Assembly: GCA_016870395.1 (NCBI GenBank)
Contig: VGBT01000008.1
Coordinates: 1 to 64,000, forward strand
Source of the DNA: Actinomycetota bacterium
GTDB taxonomy: Bacteria; Actinomycetota; Acidimicrobiia; IMCC26256; JAENVU01
DNA: 64,000 nt
Direction of reading: 5' to 3'
Shown piece by piece: positions 18,723 to 28,402 of the stretch. Within the stretch, counting starts at the first letter, position 1; each line of letters opens with the position of its first letter. A program made the translations under genes and the position numbers. The notes beneath the pieces are model-generated. The model worked only from the letters and a program-made list of their open reading frames with translations, was not told the DNA's origin and searched no databases.

Positions 18723-19234
18723 ACGCAGTCCCGGCAGAGGTTCCGCTTGGGGTCGGGACGCTGGCTCAACGGCTTCACCATAAAGCAGAACTCGCAGAGG
18801 AACTCGTCGTCGCGGCGCGGCACGATCTTGCCGGAACCGTCTCCGCGGTCGTCGGGCTCGGCCTCCTCGTCCTCGAGCTCGGCCTCCTCCTCGTCCATCC
18901 GCTCCGCGGCGGTCCGCTCCGCGAGCAGCACGTCGAGGGGCTCCTCCACGTCGTCGGGGTGGAGCTCCTCCTCGAGGTCGACGATCTCGTCTTCATCTTC
19001 GTCGGCCGAATCGTCGGAAGCCTTCGAGGCCTTGCCCTTTCGCCGAGGCGTGGGCACGACCGGATCCACGACGACCTCGCCGATCTCGAGGTCGGCGTCC
19101 TCGTCGTCGAGATTCGCCTCCTCCTCGTCGTCGAGATTCGCCTCCTCCTCGTCGTCGAGATCCGCCTCCTCCTCGAGGTCGAGATCCGCCTCCTCCTCGA
19201 GGTCGGGATCCTCGTCGAAGTTGTCGTCGGACAT
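18719..19234 (-). CDS. DUF4193-like zinc-binding protein with acidic octapeptide-repeat N-terminus
   Basis: C-terminal DDEFLCEFCFMVKPLSQ...NLCRDCV matches DUF4193 pattern; N-terminus (A-D/N-L-D-x-E-E-E)n. Confidence 0.75.
   Translation of the reverse strand: MSDDNFDEDPDLEEEADLDLEEEADLDDEEEANLDDEEEANLDDEDADLEIGEVVVDPVVPTPRRKGKASKASDDSADEDEDEIVDLEEELHPDDVEEPLDVLLAERTAAERMDEEEAELEDEEAEPDDRGDGSGKIVPRRDDEFLCEFCFMVKPLSQRPDPKRNLCRDCV
19098..19210. repeat. 24-bp tandem repeat (about 4-5 units) inside the DUF4193-like gene
   Basis: TCCTCCTCGTCGTCGAGATTCGCC and variants in tandem. Confidence 0.85.
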
Positions 19235-19262
19235 CCTTGCCTTTCGGGGGTTCGGGGGCGCG

Positions 19263-19268
19263 CACTAT
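19263..19268 (-). promoter_or_regulatory. Candidate -10 element of the DUF4193-like gene
   Basis: Reverse strand TATAGT about 30 nt upstream of ATG, with AAAGGCAAGG near the start codon. Confidence 0.3.
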
Positions 19269-19693
19269 ACCGCCGCGTCTGAGCGTCGACGCCCCACCTG
19301 CCGCTGGGTCGCCCCGTGTCCCCGCCCGCCGGCTGAAGCGGGGCCCAGGAGACCGTTGGGGCCACTGCTTGGCCCGGCCGACGGCCGCCGGCGGGTTATC
19401 GCAGCGTTCTCTACTTGGTCTCCTGAGCCCCGAGCCCTCGCGTTGCCCCGTCCGGAACCGGTGCCGGCGGCGAGCTGCAGGCGCCGGGACGGCGCGGGTC
19501 GAAGGCGCACTCGGTATGCAACGAGAACGCGCCCCCCTGTGTCAAGCGCAACGGTCGTGCGCGCCGAGCCCGTGACCTGCGGACTCGCGCGTCGGTCCTG
19601 GTCAACGCACCAGAGGATTTTTCGTGCCGGCGCGACGTGGGCGCGGAGCTCTCACCGGCTGCCACCCTTTGCCTCCCTGTTGCGCGCGGAGTG

Positions 19694-21292
19694 TCACTGC
19701 GCGGCGCGCCGCGCCTCCGCCGCGCGTTCCGCCGCGAGGCGTTCGAGCTCGTAGACCTCGTGGTCCGCGAACTGCATCGCCGCTGCGATCGCGCGGTGGC
19801 CGGCCCGCTCTGCGATGAGCCGGTGCATGTCCTGGGCGACCGTTCGGTACGCGGGATGGCCCTGGGGCGTGGTGCGCAGCTCGATGAGATGCATCGCCTC
19901 GCGCGCGTTCATCTGCATCGCGAAGCGGATCCGGAACGCCAGCGCCACCGCGTACGAGGCCTGCGAAGGGAACCGCAGCACCATCGCGCTGTGAAGCGCG
20001 GCGGAGCGGTTGAGGGCAGTCACGAAGATGGACTCGGAGCCGGCTTCGGTCACCGCCTCCGGCACCATGTAGCCGTGCGTGGGGCTGAGCGGCTGCCACT
20101 CGATCGTGAGCATGCGGTGACGTTGCAGGTCGCGAAACGCCCCGTAGTCGGCGAGGACGTCGAAGCGGTAGTCGGTGCGCTCGAACGCCCGACCCGGCCG
20201 GTGGCGGCGGTTGGCGCGCTCTCCCACGTAGGCCTGAAGCACCGCAACCCGCTCGTCGGCCGACAGCTGTCGCACCCGGGCGAGGATCTGGTCATCGGCC
20301 AGGTTCGTGTGCGGGTAGCAGACCGCGGCGAGCACCTTGTCCTCGCCTTCGGGATCGAAGTCGGTGAGCGTCACCGGCATCCGGGGTCCGGGCTCCTCGA
20401 AGCCGAAGACCCGCCGCACCACGGCCTCGGTGTGCTCTCGGGTCTCGGCCAGATAGCTGGACCAGGCGCCACCGCGCTCGGGTCGGTCGACCCGGCTGAG
20501 GAACGACGGCACCACCTTGCGGAGCTCCGAGAGGATCAGCTCGGAGTAGGCGCGGGCCTCCGGCAAGGGGTGCGCGCGCATCCGCAGCAGCAACGCTTCG
20601 TACGCCTGTCCCGTCCCGTAGATGCCCACGTTGGACAGCGTCGCCGCGGGCAGCATCCCGCGCACCGCGTCGCACGCCTTCGCCTTGATGGTCTGCTTGT
20701 AGACGAAGTCGGAGTCGCCGGGCTCCTTCGGGTACCGATCGCGCGCCCAGTCGAGCATGCGCGGCAGCAGCTCCGAGTAGGCCGCGAACAAGCGATCCAT
20801 CTCCGCGATGTAGAGCGCGCCGAGCGGCGAGTCGAGCACCTCGGGAGGACGGAGGTACCGGTAGCGGCCGCCGAGGCGGCTGTCGTAGGGGATGTAGCGC
20901 GTCGACTGCTCGAGGTACGCCATGAGTCGACCCCACTCGAGCACCTTCGTGAGCAGGTTCGACGCCTGTTCACACGCAAGATGGACACCGCCGAGCTGGG
21001 CGACGGAGTCGTCGCCGTACTCGAGGAACACGCGGTCGTAGAGCTCCTCGGCGCGTCGCAGCCCCGTGCTCGCGTCGAAGGTCAGGTCGCCGCTCACGTC
21101 GAGCGATCCGACGAACTCGTCGAGGAACAGGCGGCGGAGGCTCTTGTCGGAGCGCGAGTAGCGAGCGAACAGCGCGCCCTTCACGACCTCGGGCAGGTTC
21201 ACGAGCGCGAAGACCGGGCCGTCGAGGTTCGTGAAGTACGGGCGGAGGACGTCGCGCTCCGCGCTGCTGAACCGCTCCGCCACGTACTGCAT
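19694..21292 (-). CDS. Two-domain ThyX-like protein (FAD-dependent thymidylate synthase family)
   Basis: 532 aa; half 1 EWGRLMAYLEQSTRYIPYDSR, half 2 RRHRPGRAFERTDYRFDVLADYGAFRDLQRHRMLTIEWQPLSPTHGY. Confidence 0.8.
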   Translation of the reverse strand: MQYVAERFSSAERDVLRPYFTNLDGPVFALVNLPEVVKGALFARYSRSDKSLRRLFLDEFVGSLDVSGDLTFDASTGLRRAEELYDRVFLEYGDDSVAQLGGVHLACEQASNLLTKVLEWGRLMAYLEQSTRYIPYDSRLGGRYRYLRPPEVLDSPLGALYIAEMDRLFAAYSELLPRMLDWARDRYPKEPGDSDFVYKQTIKAKACDAVRGMLPAATLSNVGIYGTGQAYEALLLRMRAHPLPEARAYSELILSELRKVVPSFLSRVDRPERGGAWSSYLAETREHTEAVVRRVFGFEEPGPRMPVTLTDFDPEGEDKVLAAVCYPHTNLADDQILARVRQLSADERVAVLQAYVGERANRRHRPGRAFERTDYRFDVLADYGAFRDLQRHRMLTIEWQPLSPTHGYMVPEAVTEAGSESIFVTALNRSAALHSAMVLRFPSQASYAVALAFRIRFAMQMNAREAMHLIELRTTPQGHPAYRTVAQDMHRLIAERAGHRAIAAAMQFADHEVYELERLAAERAAEARRAAQ

Positions 21293-21407
21293 CGGACCGA
21301 CGAGGCTACCGGCGTGCCGGGCCGGGCCCGGGGATCGCGATCGTCAGAGCCGCGGCGGAGGCGACCACCGCGGCACGGGCCGGCGGAGGGGTCGCCGGAG
21401 CCGACCA

Positions 21408-22085
21408 TCAGACCAGCAGCCTGATGGCGCCGGGCACGATTGCGGCGCCGAGCCGGGTGACCGCCCCGGCCGGGTGGCCGTCGGCGAGCACCGGCAGCGC
21501 CCGGCCGTCGACCGTCACCTCCACGGCGCGCCCCGACCCGGTCGCGATCCGGGGGTGCGGGACGTGGTTGCCCGTCGGGAGCCGGGCCCTGAGGGCCCGC
21601 CGCTCGCGCCGCGCCAGGGCGTACACCTGCACCTCGAGCCGCCCGTCGCCGGGGTGGCCGCGCGGCACCACGTCGGCAGTCCCGAGGAACTGGCCGCTCG
21701 CCACCACAACCGTCGTGGCCGGTCCCCGGTGCAGCTCCCGGCCGTCGACGCACACCCGGACGTCGGTCGAGCGGGTGGTCGCCCGCAGGCCTGCCGGCGA
21801 CGTGCCGACGACGACGAGGTTGAGGGCAAACGGCACCGTCGCGCCGTCGAGCGCGATCCCGTCGAGTGGGAGCGCCAGGCCGGCGGGCGCGCGGGCGTCC
21901 TCACCTGGCCCGCTCTCGCCGAGCCCGAGGGCCCGGGCGAGGTCGGATCCGGTGGGACGGAAGGCCACGAGTGCACCGGGGTGGCGGTGTGCCGCGGCGG
22001 CGAGCGCGGCGTCGTTGCCGGCCACCTCGAAGTCGACCGGTCCGTTCACCGGCTCGCCCCAGTCCCTGTCCTTGCGCAGGGTCAT
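21408..22085 (-). CDS. Diacylglycerol kinase/YegS-like protein with degenerate active-site motif
   Basis: VAGNDAALAAAAHRHPGALVAFRPTGSDLARALGLG follows the GGDGT...GTGND layout but is altered; C-terminal FLGTADVVPRGHPGDGRLEVQVY. Confidence 0.55.
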   Translation of the reverse strand: MTLRKDRDWGEPVNGPVDFEVAGNDAALAAAAHRHPGALVAFRPTGSDLARALGLGESGPGEDARAPAGLALPLDGIALDGATVPFALNLVVVGTSPAGLRATTRSTDVRVCVDGRELHRGPATTVVVASGQFLGTADVVPRGHPGDGRLEVQVYALARRERRALRARLPTGNHVPHPRIATGSGRAVEVTVDGRALPVLADGHPAGAVTRLGAAIVPGAIRLLV

Positions 22086-22095
22086 CGGGCGGGTC

Positions 22096-24738
22096 TCACG
22101 GCCGAACGAGGCTCGACGCGGCGACCACCCCACGGAAGCACTCGTCGGCAGCCGCTCGCGCGACGGCCGCGGTGTCGGGATCGGGCGCGACGTCCGCGAC
22201 CTGGCGGAGCAGGTCGATCACCTGCTTCACGTGGCGCACAAAGTCGCCGCCGGTGAGCTCGTCCTCGTCGCCGAGCACGTCGGCGAGCGTGTCGCCGTCC
22301 GCCCAGGCGTGCAACGCGCCGGCCAGCCCCGGATCGGGGGGCCGCGTCTCGGGCAGTCCCGCGTCGTCCTCGTTCGCGCTCAGCGCGCGCCACAGGCGGT
22401 CGATCGCCCGCGCGCGCTTGGCGACCCGGCTTGAGGGCCAGTGCGGCGGTGGTAGGCCGCGCTGTCCGTCGGGACCCCGCCGCTCGTAGGTGAAGCACGA
22501 CATCACCGCCGCGAGCTCGGGCGGGTCGAGGCCGTCGAGCAGGTGCTCGCGGATCGACTCGGCCAGCAGCAGGTCGGTCTCCGCGTAGATCCGGGTCAGG
22601 AGGCGGCCGCCATCGGTGAGCGACCAGCCATCGACGTAGCCCCACGACTCGAGGACGCGTAGCACCCGGTCGAACTGGCGAGCCAGGCTCTCGCTGCGTC
22701 CCTTCACCCGGCGTTCGAGCCGGGCGACCTCGCGGGTGAGGCGGTCGAGTGCCACGGCCGCCCGGAGGTGCAGCGCGAGCTCGGGACATCCGGCCACGGG
22801 GTGGGCCGCGATCTCGGCTGCCCGGCGCTCGTCCTCGGCCGCTGCGGGATCGGGGGTGAGCGGCGCGGAGAGGTCGGCCCGGCGCAACGCGGTGAGCACT
22901 TCCTTGCGGAAGGCGCTGCTGCGAGGCGCGTACTGCCGCGGCATCTCGATCGTGGTGATCCGCTGGGGTGGTTCGTCGAAGTCGGCTGCGCCGAGGCGCA
23001 CCAGGTTGCGGTTGACACCCAACGCCAGGACCCGGGCGCCGCGGCGCGAGCCCTCGTGCTTGAGCACGACGGCCGCGCTCCCGCCGCGTCGGGCGCGAAC
23101 CACGTCGCCCGGGCGCAGCCGGTCGATCGCCTCGGTGACTCGGCGGGCGCGTTGGGGATCGTGGCGGGTCTCGTCGCGGGCCCGCAGGAGCGCGCGGTAC
23201 TCGTCGAGGTCGCCGCGCTCGCAGCAGGCGAGGTCGCGTTGGCGGGCCAGCGCCTCCTGGCTGCGCTCGAGCCGGCGCTCGAGGCCCACCACGTCTCGAT
23301 CGGCCCGGTACTGCGCGAACGACAGGTTGAGGAGGTGGTGCGCCTCTTCGGCGGCGTAGCGGGACACAAGGTTCGCGGCCATGTTGAAGGTCGGTCGGAA
23401 CGACGACGTGAGCGCGTACGTACGGCGTGATGCCAATCCCGCGACCTGGTCGAAGGGAACGAACGGGTTCCAGAGCACCACTGCGTAACCCCGGTCGTCG
23501 ATCCCCCGCCGCCCCGCGCGCCCGGTGAGCTGGGTGTACTCCCCCGGCGTGAGGAACTCGTGGTGCTCGCCGGTGAATTTCGAGAGCTTCTCGATGACGA
23601 CGGTACGAGCCGGCATGTTGATCCCCAACGACAGGGTCTCCGTCGCGAACACGGCCTTCACGAGCCCGGCGCCGAAGGCGAGCTCGACCGCCTCCTTCAT
23701 CGGCGGGACCATGCCGGCGTGGTGCGCGGCCAGCCCCGCCTCGAGGCCCGCCCGCCACTCGTCGTAGCCGAGCGCGGCCAGGTCGTCGGTGGACAAGGCG
23801 CCGGTGCGGTCGTCGGCGATGCGGCGCAGCTCCCGGCGCTCGTCGCGGGTCGTGAGACGCACACCCGCGGCCAGACACTGGCGCACGGCGTCGTCGCACG
23901 CGGCCCGGCTGAAGATGAAGGTGATCGCCGGCAGCATGGCCTGCTCGGCCAACCACTCGACGATCTCCACCCGTCGCGGCGTGGCGAGGCGGCTGCGCGG
24001 GCGACCCGGCGCGCCTCGGGGGCCGCGGCCGCCATTCCGCTCGTCGAGTCGGGTGGCCTCCGGGTTGGGTCGGAACTCCCCACCCGGCCCGGACGAGAAC
24101 GTGGGGAGCACGTGCAGTCCCCCACCCCGCTCCGCAGCGGCATAGAGGTTCGTCAGCTCGACCGGGCGGCGCTCCTCGATGATCGCGACGGTCTCGCCGC
24201 GCACCGTTCGGATCCAGTCTGCGAACTCCTCTGCGTTCGAGACGGTGGCCGACAGGCACACGAGGTCGACCGTAAGCGGGAGGTGGATGATCACCTCCTC
24301 CCATACCGGCCCGCGGTACGGGTTCTGGAGGTAGTGCACCTCGTCGAGCACGACGTAGCGAAGTCGCTCGAGGGTGTCGGAGCCCGCGTAGATCATGTTG
24401 CGGAGCACCTCGGTGGTCATCACCACCACGGGCGCGTCACCGTTGATCGCGTTGTCGCCCGTGAGAAGGCCGACGTTCGCCGGTCCGTGGACCCGTACGA
24501 GATCGGCGTACTTCTGGTTTGAGAGCGCCTTCAGCGGCGTCGTGTAGTACGCCTTCGTCCCAGAGGCGAGCGCGAGCGCGACCGCGTACTCGGCCACGAG
24601 CGTCTTGCCGGAGCCGGTCGGCGCGGCCACCAGCACCGACCGACCGGCGTCGAGCGCGTCGAGCGAGCGCCGCTGGAACGGGTCGAGTGCGAAGTCGCAC
24701 CCGGCTTCAAACGCCGAGCGCGACGCCGCCGCGGTCAT
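22096..24738 (-). CDS. helY: Ski2/Mtr4-like DEAD/DEAH-box helicase HelY
   Basis: VAAPTGSGKTLVAEYA, LDEVHYLQNPYRGPVWEE, LSATVSN, QLTGRAGRRGIDDRGYAVV. Confidence 0.93.
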   Translation of the reverse strand: MTAAASRSAFEAGCDFALDPFQRRSLDALDAGRSVLVAAPTGSGKTLVAEYAVALALASGTKAYYTTPLKALSNQKYADLVRVHGPANVGLLTGDNAINGDAPVVVMTTEVLRNMIYAGSDTLERLRYVVLDEVHYLQNPYRGPVWEEVIIHLPLTVDLVCLSATVSNAEEFADWIRTVRGETVAIIEERRPVELTNLYAAAERGGGLHVLPTFSSGPGGEFRPNPEATRLDERNGGRGPRGAPGRPRSRLATPRRVEIVEWLAEQAMLPAITFIFSRAACDDAVRQCLAAGVRLTTRDERRELRRIADDRTGALSTDDLAALGYDEWRAGLEAGLAAHHAGMVPPMKEAVELAFGAGLVKAVFATETLSLGINMPARTVVIEKLSKFTGEHHEFLTPGEYTQLTGRAGRRGIDDRGYAVVLWNPFVPFDQVAGLASRRTYALTSSFRPTFNMAANLVSRYAAEEAHHLLNLSFAQYRADRDVVGLERRLERSQEALARQRDLACCERGDLDEYRALLRARDETRHDPQRARRVTEAIDRLRPGDVVRARRGGSAAVVLKHEGSRRGARVLALGVNRNLVRLGAADFDEPPQRITTIEMPRQYAPRSSAFRKEVLTALRRADLSAPLTPDPAAAEDERRAAEIAAHPVAGCPELALHLRAAVALDRLTREVARLERRVKGRSESLARQFDRVLRVLESWGYVDGWSLTDGGRLLTRIYAETDLLLAESIREHLLDGLDPPELAAVMSCFTYERRGPDGQRGLPPPHWPSSRVAKRARAIDRLWRALSANEDDAGLPETRPPDPGLAGALHAWADGDTLADVLGDEDELTGGDFVRHVKQVIDLLRQVADVAPDPDTAAVARAAADECFRGVVAASSLVRP

Positions 24739-25025
24739 GGCTGAGCGGCTGGCGTGGTGATGGTGGTCGCGGAGGTGTCGGAGGAGGTGTCCGCGGGCGT
24801 GACCGCGGGCGGTGGGACCGGCTGCTCGACCGGGACCTGGTTGGACGTCGAGTCGTCGGGGGGCTTGAGGATCCAGATCGCGGCGACGGTCACCACGACG
24901 ACGCCCACGGCCGCGCCGATCGCCTCCAGGATCCGGCGGCGGTCGCGGGGCGGCTTCCACGCGGTCGGGGAACGCCGCGTGGGCGTGCGCTTGGCACCTG
25001 TCGGTGCTGCTCGCTGCTTGCTCAT
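24735..25025 (-). CDS. Small single-TM protein
   Basis: 96 aa; basic N-terminus, one TM, Pro/Thr-rich tail; start/stop overlaps with helY and tatC. Confidence 0.6.
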   Translation of the reverse strand: MSKQRAAPTGAKRTPTRRSPTAWKPPRDRRRILEAIGAAVGVVVVTVAAIWILKPPDDSTSNQVPVEQPVPPPAVTPADTSSDTSATTITTPAAQP

Positions 25026-25768
25026 CGCTTGAGGATCCTACCGATGAGGATCGCGCCTTCGTAGAAGAGGTACATCGGCACCGCCATGAAGGCGAGGGAG
25101 TAGGGGTCCTGGCTGGGCGTGATCAGGGCCGAGAAGGTCACGATGGCCACGATCGCCCATCGGCGGGCCTTGCGCAGCTGAGCGGTCGTGATCACGCGGG
25201 CGAGCAACAGGAAGACCAGGACCACGGGGAACTCGAAGGCGAGCCCGAAGGCCACGACCATCAGCGAGACCAGCCCGAGGTACTTGTCGGAGGTGAAGAG
25301 GGGCTGCTGCGCGTCACCGCCGACCGCGATGAGGAAGTGCAGCGCCGGTTCGAGGGTGAGGAACGCCACCACCGCGCCGAGGCCGAAGAGCACGAGTGCG
25401 GACACGAGGAACGGCACTGCGTAGCGCTTCTCGTTGGGGTGCAACCCCGGCGTCATGAAGCGCCAGAGCTGCCAGAGCCACACCGGGAGCGCGAGCACGA
25501 TACCGCCGTAGGTCGCGACCTTCAGGCGGGTCAGGAAGGCGTCGGCGGGCGCCGTGAAGACGAGGGCCTTCTTCGGGTCGTCGGTGGCCTCCTTGTAGTA
25601 CTCGAGGAGGAAGTCGATGATCTGGTTGGAGAAGGTGAATGCGACGATGCCGCCGAGGGCGATCGCGATCGCGCAGATGAAGATCCGGCGACGCAGCTCG
25701 GCGAGGTGCTCGAGCACCGGCATCTGTGCGTCGGGTGTGCGCTGCTTGCGCTTCCTGGTCAGGGGCAT
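25022..25768 (-). CDS. tatC: Sec-independent protein translocase TatC
   Basis: MPVLEHLAELRRRIFICAIAI, LWQLWRFMTPGLHPNEKRY, FGLAFEFPVVL. Confidence 0.97.
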   Translation of the reverse strand: MPLTRKRKQRTPDAQMPVLEHLAELRRRIFICAIAIALGGIVAFTFSNQIIDFLLEYYKEATDDPKKALVFTAPADAFLTRLKVATYGGIVLALPVWLWQLWRFMTPGLHPNEKRYAVPFLVSALVLFGLGAVVAFLTLEPALHFLIAVGGDAQQPLFTSDKYLGLVSLMVVAFGLAFEFPVVLVFLLLARVITTAQLRKARRWAIVAIVTFSALITPSQDPYSLAFMAVPMYLFYEGAILIGRILKR

Positions 25769-25778
25769 CGGAGAAGCG

Positions 25779-26141
25779 TCAGGAGCTCGGCGGGGGCTGG
25801 GCCGGGCCGCGAAAGCGCGACGGCGCCCGGCCGGAGGGTGGAGCCGGAGGCGCCGGTGTCACCGCGGGGGGCTCCGGCGCGGGGAGCGCCGCCGGGGACG
25901 CCTCGGGCGGCTCGACCCCGGCCGTGACGGAGTCGCTCGGCGTCGAGCCGGTGGCGGTACTCGTGGCTGTGTCGCCGTGGAGCACCTCGTCGAGCTCGCC
26001 TTTGATGGTCTCCTGGAAGCTGCGGAGCTGGCGCAGGGCGCTGCCGACCTGGCGGCCGACCTCGGGGAGCTTGTGCGGGCCGAAGACCAACAGCGCGACG
26101 AGGACGATCAGGAGGACCTCCAACGGGCCGATTTGGGGCAT
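25779..26141 (-). CDS. tatA: Twin-arginine translocase TatA/TatB family subunit
   Basis: IGPLEVLLIVLVALLVFGPHKLPEVGRQVGSALRQLR. Confidence 0.92.
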   Translation of the reverse strand: MPQIGPLEVLLIVLVALLVFGPHKLPEVGRQVGSALRQLRSFQETIKGELDEVLHGDTATSTATGSTPSDSVTAGVEPPEASPAALPAPEPPAVTPAPPAPPSGRAPSRFRGPAQPPPSS

Positions 26142-26180
26142 CGGGGCTCCTTTCGCGCCGGGTTGGCCCCGGTGGGCACA

Positions 26181-26408
26181 CTAGCCCCAGGAGTGCTCGG
26201 AGCCCCCTTGCGTGAGCGCGTCCCTGCGCTCACGCAACGCGACGGCCTCGTCGCGCACCGCGAAGGTCGCCGGGGCGAGTGCGCTTCGGAGCTCTGCGAA
26301 CGCCCGCACGGTGAGCGTTACCTCGTCGCGCACCCGCCGGGCGGCGAGGACCAGCGCGACGCTGCCCAGGGCGGCGAGCACGGCGACGGTCGACCACAGG
26401 GTGATCAC
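26181..26408 (-). CDS. Small membrane-anchored protein
   Basis: 75 aa; N-terminal TM LWSTVAVLAALGSVALVLAA then amphipathic helix. Confidence 0.5.
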   Translation of the reverse strand: MITLWSTVAVLAALGSVALVLAARRVRDEVTLTVRAFAELRSALAPATFAVRDEAVALRERRDALTQGGSEHSWG

Positions 26409-26417
26409 CGCGGCAAC

Positions 26418-26759
26418 CTAGCGCGGCATCGACCGCCGGACCATTGCGGACAGGTCGTCGAACCAGCCGTTACGGCGCAGCAGCAGATGGAAGTCGAGCA
26501 GGTCGTCGGGCGAGATCGGTGGGCCCTCGTGTGCTTCGTTGAGCTCGGCGGGTCGGCGCCAGACCTCTATGCGCACGCCCGAGGAGACCAGGAGGTCGAC
26601 GATGCGCCGGCTCGCCTCCTTGGCGACTGCGGCCGCACAGGTGGGACACCGGAAGGTGTAGGAGCCACCCTCGTCGTCCGAGCACACCCGGACCGTCAGG
26701 TCCGAGGCACGCAGCCGGACATCGCCGCAGCTCGGGCAGTTGGCACGGATGGTGGTCAC
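26418..26759 (-). CDS. Zinc-ribbon protein
   Basis: VTTIRANCPSCGDVRLRASDL...FRCPTCAAAVAKEASRRIVDLL. Confidence 0.65.
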   Translation of the reverse strand: MTTIRANCPSCGDVRLRASDLTVRVCSDDEGGSYTFRCPTCAAAVAKEASRRIVDLLVSSGVRIEVWRRPAELNEAHEGPPISPDDLLDFHLLLRRNGWFDDLSAMVRRSMPR

Positions 26760-26904
26760 TCGAACCCCTCTCGGTTCCCCGCAGACCTCGTGTGGCCCAC
26801 CCCGACGGGTGCACCGTTGGATGTGCCATCGGCAGCGCCCCAGGGGTCCTTGAGAGCGGATGCGTGGCCCTCCCGGGCTCTGCCTCGTGCCACCATGGCG
26901 GGTC

Positions 26905-27600
26905 GTGCCGGTCATCGCCTTCGCCCACCGCGGCGCCCGCACCGAGGCTCCCGACAACTCGCTCGCGGCCTTCCGACGCGCCCTCGACCTCGGGGCCTCG
27001 GGCCTGGAGACCGACGCCCGGCTCGCCGCCGGCGAGGTGGTCCTCGCCCACGACCCCGTCCTGCGGCGGGGGTTGCGCCGCATCCGGGTCTCCGAGCAGT
27101 CTCCGGAGGCGCTCGCCGCGCTCGGCGTCCCCCGGCTCGCCGAGGTCTACGCGCAGCTGGGGACCGGCTTCGAGTGCTCGGTCGACTGCATGGTGCCGGC
27201 TGCGGCCCGGCCGATCATCGCGGTCGCCCGGGCTGCCGGCGCAGCCGAACGACTCTGGCTCTGCTCCCCCGACGTCGACCTGCTCGTGGGGCTGCGCGAC
27301 GAGGCGCCCGAGGTGAGGCTGGTGCACTCCCCGGGGCGGGACGCGCCGCCGGCGCCGGCTATGGAGCGCCACGCCGCCGAGCTCGCTCGGCTCGGGCTCG
27401 ACGCGATGAACCTCCACCACACGGCGTGGAGTGGCGGCCTCGTGAGCCTGTTCCAACGCTTCGGGCTGCGCGCGTTCGCGTGGGACGCGCAGGAGCACCG
27501 CCAGCTGCGTGCGGTGTTGCGGATGGGCGTCGACGGCATCTACGGCGACCGGGTCGACCGCATGGTCGCCGCCATCGCCGAGTGGGCCACGGGCGGTTAG
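26905..27600 (+). CDS. Glycerophosphodiester phosphodiesterase family protein
   Basis: AFAHRGARTEAPDNSLAAFRRALDLGASGLETDARL...VVLAHDP; only plus-strand gene in a long minus-strand run. Confidence 0.88.
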   Translation: MPVIAFAHRGARTEAPDNSLAAFRRALDLGASGLETDARLAAGEVVLAHDPVLRRGLRRIRVSEQSPEALAALGVPRLAEVYAQLGTGFECSVDCMVPAAARPIIAVARAAGAAERLWLCSPDVDLLVGLRDEAPEVRLVHSPGRDAPPAPAMERHAAELARLGLDAMNLHHTAWSGGLVSLFQRFGLRAFAWDAQEHRQLRAVLRMGVDGIYGDRVDRMVAAIAEWATGG

Positions 27601-28331
27601 GGGTGATCGACGACGTCGCGGCGCCGACCGAGGAGGACCCAGCCCAACACGACGAGCACGAGGACTCCGGCGCCGACGACGAGCAGCCAGCCGGGCACCG
27701 AGATGTGGTCGAGCGGCCAGATCACGAGGAACATCTTGCCGACCATCACCTCGCGGGTGATCGGTCCGAAGACTGTCGAGTCCCGCGACGCCAGGCGGTT
27801 GTCGCCCAGCATGAAGTACGAGTTGGTCGGGACGTGGAACGGCTCGCCGGGACAGCTCGCCTCCACCCGCTCCACCGTGCAGCGGTTGAAGTCCTTCGAG
27901 ACGACCCCGTCGGGGAGGTACGTCTCGTCGAGCAGCCGGCCCTCGATGTAGATCCGGCCGTCGCGTCCCTCGATCGTCTCCCCGGGCAGGCCGACCACGC
28001 GCTTCACGAGGTCCTTGATGTCGCCGGTCTCGGCTTCCTCCGGCGCCTTGAAGACGACGATGTCACCACGAGCGGGATCGCCGATCTTGTAGCTGAGCTT
28101 GCTGACCAACACCCGGTCGTCGATCTGGAGCGTGGGCACCATCGACTCGGACGGGATGTAGAACACCTGGAGCACGAAGGTGCGTATCACGATCGCGGTG
28201 AGCACCGCGACAACGATGAGCACGGTCCACTCCGCGACGGCCCTGCCGTGGCGTCGCGTCGGTCGCGTCGGTCGCGTCGGTTCGGAGGCTTCGGATGCAG
28301 GCGCGGCCTCGCCGATCGGCGTCTCGCTCAC
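27597..28331 (-). CDS. lepB: Signal peptidase I
   Basis: FYIPSESMVPTLQIDDRVLVSKLSYKIGDPARGDIVVFK, FMLGDNRLASRDST. Confidence 0.95.
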   Translation of the reverse strand: MSETPIGEAAPASEASEPTRPTRPTRRHGRAVAEWTVLIVVAVLTAIVIRTFVLQVFYIPSESMVPTLQIDDRVLVSKLSYKIGDPARGDIVVFKAPEEAETGDIKDLVKRVVGLPGETIEGRDGRIYIEGRLLDETYLPDGVVSKDFNRCTVERVEASCPGEPFHVPTNSYFMLGDNRLASRDSTVFGPITREVMVGKMFLVIWPLDHISVPGWLLVVGAGVLVLVVLGWVLLGRRRDVVDHP

Positions 28332-28402
28332 CGGTCTCGTTCCAAGGGTCCCATCTTCGCGCGGCGCAGAGGCCGGGTGGGTACCGCGGGCCGGCATTCG
28401 TC

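Noticed and set aside
19235-19693. Possible gene in the gap between the DUF4193-like gene and the ThyX-like gene
   Set aside because: Candidate ORFs are Arg/Pro/Ser-rich frames without family resemblance or good starts; left as noncoding.
28251-28290. Short tandem GGTCGCGTC units in the lepB N-terminus
   Set aside because: Only about three 9-bp units encoding TRPTRPTRR; not convincing as a functional repeat.
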